A stretch of 64,000 nucleotides of DNA from UM-FILTER-40-17 sp032251335 (GTDB lineage Bacteria > Bacteroidota > Bacteroidia > Flavobacteriales > Flavobacteriaceae): assembly GCA_032251335.1 (NCBI GenBank), contig JAVVDW010000011.1, positions 30,852 through 94,851 of the forward strand, given 5' to 3'. Positions 53,497-61,284 of this stretch are shown here, in pieces. Made by a program: the position numbers and the translations under genes. Under the pieces are notes generated by a model. That model was not told the origin of the DNA, did no database searches, and worked only from the letters and a program-made list of their open reading frames with translations. Within the stretch, counting starts at the first letter, position 1, and each line of letters starts with the position of its first letter.

Positions 53497-54312
53497 CTAA
53501 ACCGCTACATCGTACTCCCTGAGTGCGTCGTTTAAAGACGTTTTTAAATCAGTAGAAGGTTTTCTTTTGCCAATGATGAGTGCGCAAGGCACCTGAAAAT
53601 CCCCTGCTGCGAAAGATTTGGTATAGCTCCCGGGGATGACCACCGACCGCGCCGGAACAATCCCTTTCATTTCAACAGGTTCGTTCCCTGTCACATCAAT
53701 AATTTTGGTAGATGCCGTCAGGCACACATTGGCACCCAAAACCGCTTCTTTTTCTACACGAACGCCCTCTACTACAATGCAGCGCGAACCAATAAACGCG
53801 CCATCTTCTATGATGACCGGAGCGGCTTGCAACGGCTCCAAAACACCACCGATGCCCACGCCGCCACTAAGATGTACATTTTTCCCGATTTGCGCACAAC
53901 TGCCTACCGTTGCCCAAGTATCCACCATTGTACCTTGATCTACATAGGCACCGATGTTCACATAACTTGGCATCAAAATAACCCCTTTTGAAATATAGGC
54001 TCCGTGGCGTGCCACCGCGTGCGGCACCACCCTGATTCCTTTATCGGCATAGCCTCTTTTGAGCGGGATTTTATCGTGATATTCGAAAATGCCCACTTCA
54101 AAAGTTTCCATTTTTTGGATCGGAAAATAAAGCACTACGGCTTTTTTTACCCATTCGTTTACCTGCCAGCCGTTTTGGGTGGGTTCAGCTACGCGCAACT
54201 GACCCGAATCGAGCAAATTGATGACTTCCCTGATGGCGGAAAGGGTTTCAACCTGGCTTAATAAACTGCGGTCGTTCCAAGCTTTTTCTATAATGGGTTG
54301 TAAATCGTTCAT
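53497..54312 (-). CDS. dapD: 2,3,4,5-tetrahydropyridine-2,6-dicarboxylate N-succinyltransferase
   Basis: The 271-residue trimeric left-handed beta-helix enzyme succinylates tetrahydrodipicolinate in the lysine/diaminopimelate pathway. The hexapeptide repeats run from about 105 to 225 (SKGVILMPSYVNIGAYVDQG, NVHLSGGVGIGGVLEPLQ, EDGAFIGSRCIVVEGV). The N-terminal helical domain holds AWNDRSLLSQVE. The start at 54312 (MNDLQPIIEKAW) gives the family length. A frame extending to 54384 would run through the -7 element. dapB of the same pathway is at 16437-17144. Confidence 0.95.
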   Translation of the reverse strand: MNDLQPIIEKAWNDRSLLSQVETLSAIREVINLLDSGQLRVAEPTQNGWQVNEWVKKAVVLYFPIQKMETFEVGIFEYHDKIPLKRGYADKGIRVVPHAVARHGAYISKGVILMPSYVNIGAYVDQGTMVDTWATVGSCAQIGKNVHLSGGVGIGGVLEPLQAAPVIIEDGAFIGSRCIVVEGVRVEKEAVLGANVCLTASTKIIDVTGNEPVEMKGIVPARSVVIPGSYTKSFAAGDFQVPCALIIGKRKPSTDLKTSLNDALREYDVAV

Positions 54313-54329
54313 ATCTGATTGTTTTCTGG

Positions 54330-54337
54330 CAAAGATA
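54330..54337 (-). promoter_or_regulatory. -7 element (TATCTTTG) for dapD
   Basis: TATCTTTG on the minus strand is a full TAnnTTTG match, 17 nt before the ATG at 54312. It shows that the upstream in-frame ATG at 54384 is not the start. Confidence 0.45.
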
Positions 54338-54501
54338 AGTCTTCCTGTCTTTTTAAAAACTAACTTTTTGTTATAAAATTTCAAACCATACCTTTCCTAT
54401 GAAGCATTGTCTAAATGAGAAAAGCACGAAAGAGAAAAAATCGAAGCGGTTTCTGTGTGTATTAAATATTGTAGTATTTTAGACACATAAATTCGACGTT
54501 C

Positions 54502-54999
54502 ATGAAATCCATTTTACGCTTACTCTTATCTCTTATTTTTTCGGTTCACCTAACAGCCCAAGAGCGCAATGTCCAACACCTCGATAATTTGTTAACACAA
54601 TGGCATCAAGCCGCCTCAGAAGCCGATTTTGAAACCTATACCAATTTAATGACCTCAGAGGCTGTTTTTATTGGAACAGATGCTACCGAAAACTGGAAGG
54701 GACAAGCTTTTAGAGACTTTGCTAAGCCTTATTTTGACCGAGGCAAAGCTTGGTCTTTTTCGAAACTCGAGCGTCATATTTTTTTTAATGCAGCGGAAAA
54801 TACGGCCTGGTTTGATGAACTTTTAAGCACACAAATGGGGATTTGCCGCGGATCGGGGGTGCTTATACAAACGGACGCGGGTTGGAAAATCGCACATTAT
54901 GTGTTGTCTATCGCCGTACCCAACGAACATGTAGATGCACTCACCAAACTCAAACAAACAAACGACCAACAACTTATAGAAAAATTAAAAAACAACTAA
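54502..54999 (+). CDS. secreted NTF2/SnoaL-like protein
   Basis: The 165-residue protein has a signal peptide (1-19, SVHLTAQ) and a cone-shaped NTF2/SnoaL-like domain (about 20-145). Visible signs are WHQAASEADFETYTNLMT, EAVFIGTDATENWKGQ and WFDELLSTQMG, with the terminal IQTDAGWKIAHYVLSIAVP. The family includes ketosteroid isomerase-like and DUF4440 proteins of mixed function, so the activity is unknown. The S9 peptidase gene starts 1 nt after the stop, so co-translation is likely. Confidence 0.82.
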   Translation: MKSILRLLLSLIFSVHLTAQERNVQHLDNLLTQWHQAASEADFETYTNLMTSEAVFIGTDATENWKGQAFRDFAKPYFDRGKAWSFSKLERHIFFNAAENTAWFDELLSTQMGICRGSGVLIQTDAGWKIAHYVLSIAVPNEHVDALTKLKQTNDQQLIEKLKNN

Positions 55000-55000
55000 T

Positions 55001-57808
55001 ATGAACTTGTTAAAACCTATCACATTTCTATTGTTATTTTCGACCCTCACATGGGCACAAAACCCAAAACCGCTCACGCACGAGGACTACCACGCTTGGA
55101 AAAACATATCTAAAACAGAGCTGTCTCGTAACGGCAAAGTGTTGCTTGTAGAAGTAAAGACCGCCACAGATTGGGGTGATGGCTATCTTGAAATTCACAA
55201 CACCACAACCGGTTATAAAGACCGTTTTCACAATGGCTATCAGGCCGTGGTAAGCTATGATGAAAATTACGTTTTTTTTAAACGAAAACCCGATTATGAA
55301 GTGCAAAGACAGGAAAAAAAAGACAAGGTAAAAAAAGACAAACAGCAAAAAGATGCCTTTTTTATATTTGACGTTCAGCGCAGAGAGCTAATCGATTCGC
55401 TGCCCAACGTTAAAAACTTCAAAACGCCGAAAAAATATGAAGGATGGGTGGCCATACAAAAAATAAAAGAGCCCGCCGACAAAAAGAAACCTAAAGACAG
55501 CATGGCTACCAAAAAGAAGCATCCGGCATCGGAAGATGATTATATCATTATTATCGATTTGAAAAACAATCGAAAAGACAGCCTATTTCGCACAGCCGAT
55601 TACGAATTTTCCGAGGAAAAACCAGGCTTTTTCTTCTCAAAAAAACCTGAAAAGAAAAAAACAAACGGCGGTGTGTTCGCATACGATTTTAAAAATTACA
55701 CAGAAATTCCCATCGACACAGGCAAGGTTTCCTACAAACACCTCGCCGCCGACAAATCTGGCTCTGCTGTAGCTTATTTGGCCGCTAAAGACTCTATTAA
55801 AAATGATTCGCTCCGCTACGAACTCACACTTTGGAAACAGGGAAACACACAAACCATCATTGGTCAGGATTACGAACTGCTTCCCAAAAATTGGCGCATT
55901 TCTATGTATCAATCTCCCGAGTTTTCAAAGCACGACCAACGCCTCTATTTCTACGCCAAACCACATAAAGAATTGACCGTGGACACCACGATGCTCAAAG
56001 ACGAAAAAGCAGAAGTGGACGTGTGGGTGTGGACAGACAAAATGATACAGCCGGAACAACAAGCGCGCAAAAAACAACTCACAGAAAAAGCCTACGCCTT
56101 CTATTTTGATTTGGCTACTCAGCAAATAGTCCAATTAAATCTGCCGGAAATGGATGATTTGACATTTGACAGAGACCGGGAAAAAACCTACATACTAGGA
56201 AGCGATTCGCGCGCCTACGATGTATCTCGTTCTTGGGATTTTCCATGGCTCAGCGATTACTACGCTGTTCACACACCAAGTGGCAATCGCAAAAAAATGC
56301 TGGACAGCATCGCCGGACGACCCGAATTGCATCCAACAGAAAACAAAGCCGTTTATTACGACCACATCAATAGACAATGGTTTGTGGTCAACCTGGAAAA
56401 CGGTACCACCCAAAATCTTACTGCCACCATCCCCACACCGCTTTTCGACGAAGACGACGACCATCCGGCTGCGCCACCGGCTCACGGATTTGGCGGATGG
56501 ACAGCCGACGGACAGGCTTTGGTTTATGACAAGTACGACATCTGGATGCTCGATATCCATGGAAAAGAAAAACCTGTAAACCTGACCCAAACTGGCAGAG
56601 ACAGCAAAACCGTTTTCAGAACCCTGCATCTGGATCCGGAAAAAAGAGAATTTGCCACCCAAATGGGACGAAAATTGCTACTTACCGCTTTTGACGAAAA
56701 AACCAAAGGCGATGGCATTTATAGCATCGACCTGAAAAATCTCAAGCTAGAAAAATTAATCGCTTTCGATAACTTTGGCATCCAAGGCATTCAAAAAGCC
56801 AAAGAAAAAGAGGTCTTTGTATATCGAAAACACAATTTCCAAACTTATCCGAACGTCATCCTGACAGACAAAACTTTTAAAACCGCTAAGATTTTAACCG
56901 ATGCCAATCCGCAACAAAAAGACTACGCTTGGGGATCTGTTGAATTGGTCAAGTGGAATGCCTACGATGGTGTGCCCCTAGAAGGTTTACTCTACAAACC
57001 TGCCAATTTTGACCCCAACAAAAAATACCCGATGGTGGTGTATTTCTATGAAAAACGCTCAGAAACGCTTCACAGTTATATCACACCCTCGCCAAGCCGC
57101 TCTACCGTAAACATGAGCTACCTGACGAGCAATGGCTACTTGGTTTTTGTACCGGACATTGTTTATAAAGACGGATATCCGGGTCAGAGTGCTTATAACT
57201 GTATCGTATCGGGCGTGGAAGCATTAGAAAAACTCCCTTATGTGGACAGCAGTAAAATGGCGCTACAAGGGCAAAGTTGGGGTGGCTATCAAACCGCCTA
57301 TTTGATTACCAAAACCGATAAGTTTGCCGCAGCCATGGCAGGTGCGCCTGTATCCAACATGACTTCTGCATATGGTGGTATTCGTTGGCAGTCCGGACTC
57401 AACCGTGCTTTTCAATACGAAAAAACCCAAACCAGAATTGGCAAAAATCTTTGGGACGGTTTCGATTTGTATATAGAAAACTCACCGCTTTTCAGTGCTC
57501 CCAATGTGAACACCCCGCTTTTGATGATGCACAACGATGCCGATGGTGCCGTTCCGTATTATCAGGGAATCGAATTTTTTATGGGCTTGCGGCGATTGCA
57601 CAAACCGGTATGGCTGTTGGTTTACAACAAGGAAGCCCACAACCTGACTAAAATGAAAAACCGCATGGATTTGTCTATACGGATGATGCAGTTTTTTGAC
57701 CATTACCTCAAAGGTGCCCCACAACCCCAATGGATGGTTGAGGGTGTGCCCATTACCGAAAAGGGTTTGGACTACGGCTACGAATTGCTGGATGGTGAAA
57801 AAAACTGA
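55001..57808 (+). CDS. S9 family serine peptidase (prolyl oligopeptidase type)
   Basis: The 935-residue protein has a signal peptide (1-20, STLTWAQ), a long beta-propeller region (about 30-640) and a C-terminal alpha/beta hydrolase domain (about 660-920). The catalytic Ser759 lies in GQSWGGYQ. Asp848 in DADGAVP and His880 in EAHNLTK complete the triad. A Lys-rich region occurs at about 105-180. Such periplasmic peptidases cut small peptides. It is longer than typical S9 enzymes (about 700). The NTF2-like gene precedes it and the type B T9SS gene follows 15 nt later. Confidence 0.92.
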   Translation: MNLLKPITFLLLFSTLTWAQNPKPLTHEDYHAWKNISKTELSRNGKVLLVEVKTATDWGDGYLEIHNTTTGYKDRFHNGYQAVVSYDENYVFFKRKPDYEVQRQEKKDKVKKDKQQKDAFFIFDVQRRELIDSLPNVKNFKTPKKYEGWVAIQKIKEPADKKKPKDSMATKKKHPASEDDYIIIIDLKNNRKDSLFRTADYEFSEEKPGFFFSKKPEKKKTNGGVFAYDFKNYTEIPIDTGKVSYKHLAADKSGSAVAYLAAKDSIKNDSLRYELTLWKQGNTQTIIGQDYELLPKNWRISMYQSPEFSKHDQRLYFYAKPHKELTVDTTMLKDEKAEVDVWVWTDKMIQPEQQARKKQLTEKAYAFYFDLATQQIVQLNLPEMDDLTFDRDREKTYILGSDSRAYDVSRSWDFPWLSDYYAVHTPSGNRKKMLDSIAGRPELHPTENKAVYYDHINRQWFVVNLENGTTQNLTATIPTPLFDEDDDHPAAPPAHGFGGWTADGQALVYDKYDIWMLDIHGKEKPVNLTQTGRDSKTVFRTLHLDPEKREFATQMGRKLLLTAFDEKTKGDGIYSIDLKNLKLEKLIAFDNFGIQGIQKAKEKEVFVYRKHNFQTYPNVILTDKTFKTAKILTDANPQQKDYAWGSVELVKWNAYDGVPLEGLLYKPANFDPNKKYPMVVYFYEKRSETLHSYITPSPSRSTVNMSYLTSNGYLVFVPDIVYKDGYPGQSAYNCIVSGVEALEKLPYVDSSKMALQGQSWGGYQTAYLITKTDKFAAAMAGAPVSNMTSAYGGIRWQSGLNRAFQYEKTQTRIGKNLWDGFDLYIENSPLFSAPNVNTPLLMMHNDADGAVPYYQGIEFFMGLRRLHKPVWLLVYNKEAHNLTKMKNRMDLSIRMMQFFDHYLKGAPQPQWMVEGVPITEKGLDYGYELLDGEKN

Positions 57809-57823
57809 TTTTTTTAATCTATA

Positions 57824-60163
57824 TTGAGGCAAGTGTTCCGACAAAAATTACCCCATCGCCTATGTGGCATTGTGTTGCCGCTGTTGTGTTTTTCTTGCTT
57901 CTATCTGACGGCCCAAAACATCACTGTCAATCAAAATGTATCACCTACAACTTTAATTGAAGATGTGTTGGTCAATTCCAACTGCGCCTCGGTGTCTAAT
58001 GTGCAAGCTGTGAGTGGCGATTTTGGCGACGGTAGTTTGAGTTACGGATTTTTTGAAAGAAACGGATCTGATTTTCCATTCGAAAACGGCATTGTATTGA
58101 GCACCGGCAAGGCCACTTCCGCGGTGGGGCCTAACGATAGTGTGCTGAGCGAAACCGCATCCGGCTGGGTGGGTGACCCCGATTTGGAAACCGCTTTAGG
58201 CGTGCGAAACACCACCAATGCTACCCTACTCGAATTCGATTTTACACCGGTGGCCAATCGCATCAGTTTTGACTATTTGTTTGCTTCGGAAGAATACAAC
58301 AGTCCGCGTCCATGCGACTTTTCTGACGGTTTTGCGTTTCTGCTAAAACGCGTCGGGGTGGATGAGCCTTTTCAGAATTTGGCGGTTGTGCCCAACACCA
58401 ACATCCCGGTGAAGGTGACCACAGTTCATCCCGATTTTCCGGGTGCTTTTGGATGCCCCGCAGAAAACGAGGCGTTTTTTGGCAGGCTAAACGGCGTGGT
58501 TTCTCCCATCAATTTCAATGGTCAAACCGCTGTTCTAACAGCCTCTGCCGACGTGATACCCAATGTTACCTATCGCATCAAATTGGTGATAGCCGACGAA
58601 ACCAATGCACTGTTTGATTCTGCAATCTTTATCGCCGGTGGCAGTTTTTCCATAGAAACCGATTTGGGTCCGGACAGAACGCTTGCCAACGGCAATGCCG
58701 TTTGCGAAGGCGAAACCCTTACACTTGACGCTTCCATAGGTGTTGTAGGCAGTACTTTTCAATGGTTTTTAAATGGCAATATGCTCGTCGGCGAAACAGG
58801 ACAAACACTGACTGTAAGTACGGCGGGCGAATATAGCGTAGCCGTTGATGCCGGTGGCGGATGCCTATCTGAAGGAAGTGTTTTGGTAACATTCGTCCCG
58901 CCACCAACTGTACAAAATGCCGTTCTCCTTCAATGCGATGTAGATACCGATGGACGCACGCTTTTTAACCTCAACCAAGCCGTTGCAGACCTCACTGGGG
59001 AAAATCAAAACCTAAGCGTCACCGATTTTTTCCTCAGTTTGGCGGATGCTCAAAATAACGTAAATCCCATACCAAATCCCGAAAATTTTTCGAACACCGA
59101 AGCCAATCAACAGTTGTTTGCACGCATTCAAAGCCCATTTGGTTGCGTTTCTATTGCCGAACTGACCTTGCAAACCACTTTCAACGAAATTCCATCGGCC
59201 CAATTGGACGCCTGTTCTGAAACGGCTTTTGCTACTTTTAACTTGTCTTTGGCTGACGGGCAATTCCTCGCCGGACTGCCCGCCGGACTTTCTGTCCGAT
59301 ATTATGAAAATCCGGACGATGCATTACTCGAACAAAACAGTTTACCCACTTTCTACACCAACAACATCCCGGGTATGCAGACGCTTTTTGCACGGGTAAA
59401 CGACGGAACAAATTGTTTTGCCATTGGCATGCTCGACATTTTTGTGAGGCCCCTTCCGCAAATTGACACAGAAGAAAACCTGATTTTATGTGTGGACGGC
59501 AACACATCGCTTCTCTTGTCGCCCGGTGTGCCGGCCTCGCAATTTGACAATTTTGAATACCTGTGGTCAACCGGAGAAACGACGCCTAACATTCGAATAA
59601 ACCAAAGCGGTATTTTTACGGTAGATGTTTTTAACGCATTTGGATGTGCAACGCGCAGAACCATCAACGTTTCAGGATCTGCCCGGGCTACCATAACAGA
59701 CATCGCAGTGGTTGAAAATTCGGATAACAACACCATAGAAGTCCATGTTTCCGGGCCGGGAGACTACGAATTTGCTTTAGACTTTATCGATGGTCCCTAT
59801 CAGGATGCAAACCTGTTTACCCGTGTTTTATCTGGATTTCACACCGTTTTTGTGCGCGATAAAAATGGGTGCGGCATCGTAAGCCAAGAAGTCGCTGTAT
59901 TTGGTGTGCCCAAATTCTTTACGCCAAACGGCGATGGTTTCAACGACCGATGGCAAGTGGGTGGCGTGCCTGAAGCGCTGAGAGCCGGTATGAAAATATT
60001 TATTTTCGACAGATTGGGAAAACTGCTCAAAGATTTGCCCGCCAACAGTGCCGGTTGGGATGGCACGTATCGCGGAACGCCCATGCCGTCCACAGACTAT
60101 TGGTACAGCATTGAATTTGCAGACGGCCGAAATGTGCGGGGACACTTCAGCTTGAAAAGATAA
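57824..60163 (+). CDS. T9SS type B exoprotein with choice-of-anchor L-like domain
   Basis: The 779-residue secreted protein starts at TTG 57824, or GTG 57833; no ATG is in frame. A signal peptide ends YLTAQ (about 28). Residues about 35-270 fit a choice-of-anchor L-type domain (SYGFFERNGSDFPFENGIVL, FDYLFASEEYN, YRIKLVIADETNALFDSAIF). Ig-like and LQCDVDTDGRTLFNLNQ-type modules follow, and a type B sorting domain ends it (FFTPNGDGFNDRW). The C-terminal half closely resembles that of the protein at 10383-13220. It is exported through Sec and T9SS; function is unknown. Confidence 0.85.
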   Translation: MRQVFRQKLPHRLCGIVLPLLCFSCFYLTAQNITVNQNVSPTTLIEDVLVNSNCASVSNVQAVSGDFGDGSLSYGFFERNGSDFPFENGIVLSTGKATSAVGPNDSVLSETASGWVGDPDLETALGVRNTTNATLLEFDFTPVANRISFDYLFASEEYNSPRPCDFSDGFAFLLKRVGVDEPFQNLAVVPNTNIPVKVTTVHPDFPGAFGCPAENEAFFGRLNGVVSPINFNGQTAVLTASADVIPNVTYRIKLVIADETNALFDSAIFIAGGSFSIETDLGPDRTLANGNAVCEGETLTLDASIGVVGSTFQWFLNGNMLVGETGQTLTVSTAGEYSVAVDAGGGCLSEGSVLVTFVPPPTVQNAVLLQCDVDTDGRTLFNLNQAVADLTGENQNLSVTDFFLSLADAQNNVNPIPNPENFSNTEANQQLFARIQSPFGCVSIAELTLQTTFNEIPSAQLDACSETAFATFNLSLADGQFLAGLPAGLSVRYYENPDDALLEQNSLPTFYTNNIPGMQTLFARVNDGTNCFAIGMLDIFVRPLPQIDTEENLILCVDGNTSLLLSPGVPASQFDNFEYLWSTGETTPNIRINQSGIFTVDVFNAFGCATRRTINVSGSARATITDIAVVENSDNNTIEVHVSGPGDYEFALDFIDGPYQDANLFTRVLSGFHTVFVRDKNGCGIVSQEVAVFGVPKFFTPNGDGFNDRWQVGGVPEALRAGMKIFIFDRLGKLLKDLPANSAGWDGTYRGTPMPSTDYWYSIEFADGRNVRGHFSLKR

Positions 60164-60199
60164 TTTGTTTAATGTTTTATTATTTTACTTAAACAATAT

Positions 60200-60207
60200 T
60201 ATCTTTG
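60200..60207 (+). promoter_or_regulatory. -7 element (TATCTTTG) for the flavin reductase gene
   Basis: TATCTTTG is a full TAnnTTTG match, 11 nt before the ATG at 60219. It supports that start over an in-frame ATG at 60165. No TTG at standard spacing was found. Confidence 0.4.
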
Positions 60208-60218
60208 TAAAAAAAATC

Positions 60219-60884
60219 ATGCGCACTTTTGACAAAGACCAACTCCAAAACCTCGACAAGATATATCGGTTAAATTTGGTGAACAGTTGCACCGGATACA
60301 AATCTGCCAATTTACTGGGCACTTGTTCAACGGATGGCCAACTCAATGTGGCTGTCTTTAGTTCGGTAACACACTTGGGCAGCCTACCGGCTCTGCTGGG
60401 TTTTATTTTGCGTCCGACTACGGTGCCTCGGGACACCTACAAAAACATACGAGAAACCGGTCATTTTTCGGTCAACCACATCACGGACAAACTCATCAGA
60501 CCGGCACACCAGTCATCGGCAAAGTACGAACCCCACGAATCTGAATTTGACAAAACCGACATGGAAGCCGTTTTTATGGATGGCTTACCGGTTCCGTTTG
60601 TAAAAGCAAGTCCTGTAAAACTCTACTGCAAGTATCTCAACGAATATCCCATCAAGGAAAACGGCACCATTCACATCATCGCCGCCATCGAAAAAATATA
60701 TGTGGATGCCGATTTGTTGCATCCCGACGGCTGGCTGCAACTGGACAAGGCAAATGTGGCCTGTGTGAATGGTTTAGACGGCTATGCCGTGCCAAAACTC
60801 ATGGATCGGTTTGCTTATGCACGACCGCATCAAGAAGTGCAATCGTTGTTATATGACACATCACAAAACACGACTTTCTTATAA
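60219..60884 (+). CDS. flavin reductase family protein
   Basis: The 221-residue protein has a split-barrel FMN-binding fold. Visible elements are LVNSCTGYKSANLLGTCSTD, NVAVFSSVTHLGSLPALLGF, and RPTTVPRDTYKNIRETGHFS with the conserved NH of VNHIT. Members reduce flavins with NAD(P)H or bind FMN. The start at 60219 (MRTFDKDQLQNLDK) is set by the -7 element just before it; the 18 residues upstream look like non-coding sequence. The DUF2256 gene overlaps its end by 32 nt. Confidence 0.88.
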   Translation: MRTFDKDQLQNLDKIYRLNLVNSCTGYKSANLLGTCSTDGQLNVAVFSSVTHLGSLPALLGFILRPTTVPRDTYKNIRETGHFSVNHITDKLIRPAHQSSAKYEPHESEFDKTDMEAVFMDGLPVPFVKASPVKLYCKYLNEYPIKENGTIHIIAAIEKIYVDADLLHPDGWLQLDKANVACVNGLDGYAVPKLMDRFAYARPHQEVQSLLYDTSQNTTFL

Positions 60885-61014
60885 AACCTGCCCGGTTTGT
60901 AAACGCCCGTTTACGTGGCGTAAAAAATGGGAAAGAAATTGGCTCGAAGTTGTGTATTGCAGCGAACGGTGCCGCAGAGAAAAAGGCTTGCTTGAGTCAA
61001 AAAAAGAAGGTTGA
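60853..61014 (+). CDS. DUF2256 family small zinc-binding-like protein
   Basis: The 53-residue protein has the family pattern TCPVCKRPFTWRKKWERNW followed by VVYCSERCRREKG, with two CxxC-type pairs (CPVC and CSERC) that could bind zinc. The frame is open further upstream, but the ATG at 60853 starts just before the domain, within the flavin reductase gene. The function is unknown. Family members often lie near photolyase genes; I see none here. Confidence 0.85.
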   Translation: MTHHKTRLSYKTCPVCKRPFTWRKKWERNWLEVVYCSERCRREKGLLESKKEG

Positions 61015-61023
61015 TCTAAAACA

Positions 61024-61155
61024 TCAATCGTTGTCGTAAAAAAGGGTTTGTCGGCTCAAATTGGTTTCCATTTCAGAACATTTATCACAACGAAAACCTA
61101 TTCGTAAGCCTTTCGAATGTAAATTTTTTGTTAATAACTCGCCCAATTGGGGCAT
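61024..61155 (-). CDS. possible small protein of 43 aa
   Basis: A minus-strand frame runs from ATG 61155 to a TGA at 61024 (MPQLGELLTKNLHSKGLRIG at the start, then FRCDKCSEMETNLSR). It has one CxxC and balanced charge and lies in the 270-nt gap before the ribonucleotide reductase gene, over no other gene. No promoter or ribosome site is evident, so it may be chance. The rest of that gap shows nothing else. Confidence 0.3.
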   Translation of the reverse strand: MPQLGELLTKNLHSKGLRIGFRCDKCSEMETNLSRQTLFYDND

Positions 61156-61284
61156 TTCTATGCGTTGTGATTGTTGAAAAATATTCCTTTTGTTTTGATT
61201 GAAATTTCAACATTCGGTGATTAACTTGCAAGGGAAAGATTCACACACAAACAGCCATATTTTATACTAAAAAAACAGACTACT

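Noticed and set aside
61015..61284. Cobalamin riboswitch before the ribonucleotide reductase gene
   Set aside because: No B12-box-like GCCACTG segment or expected helices were recognised.
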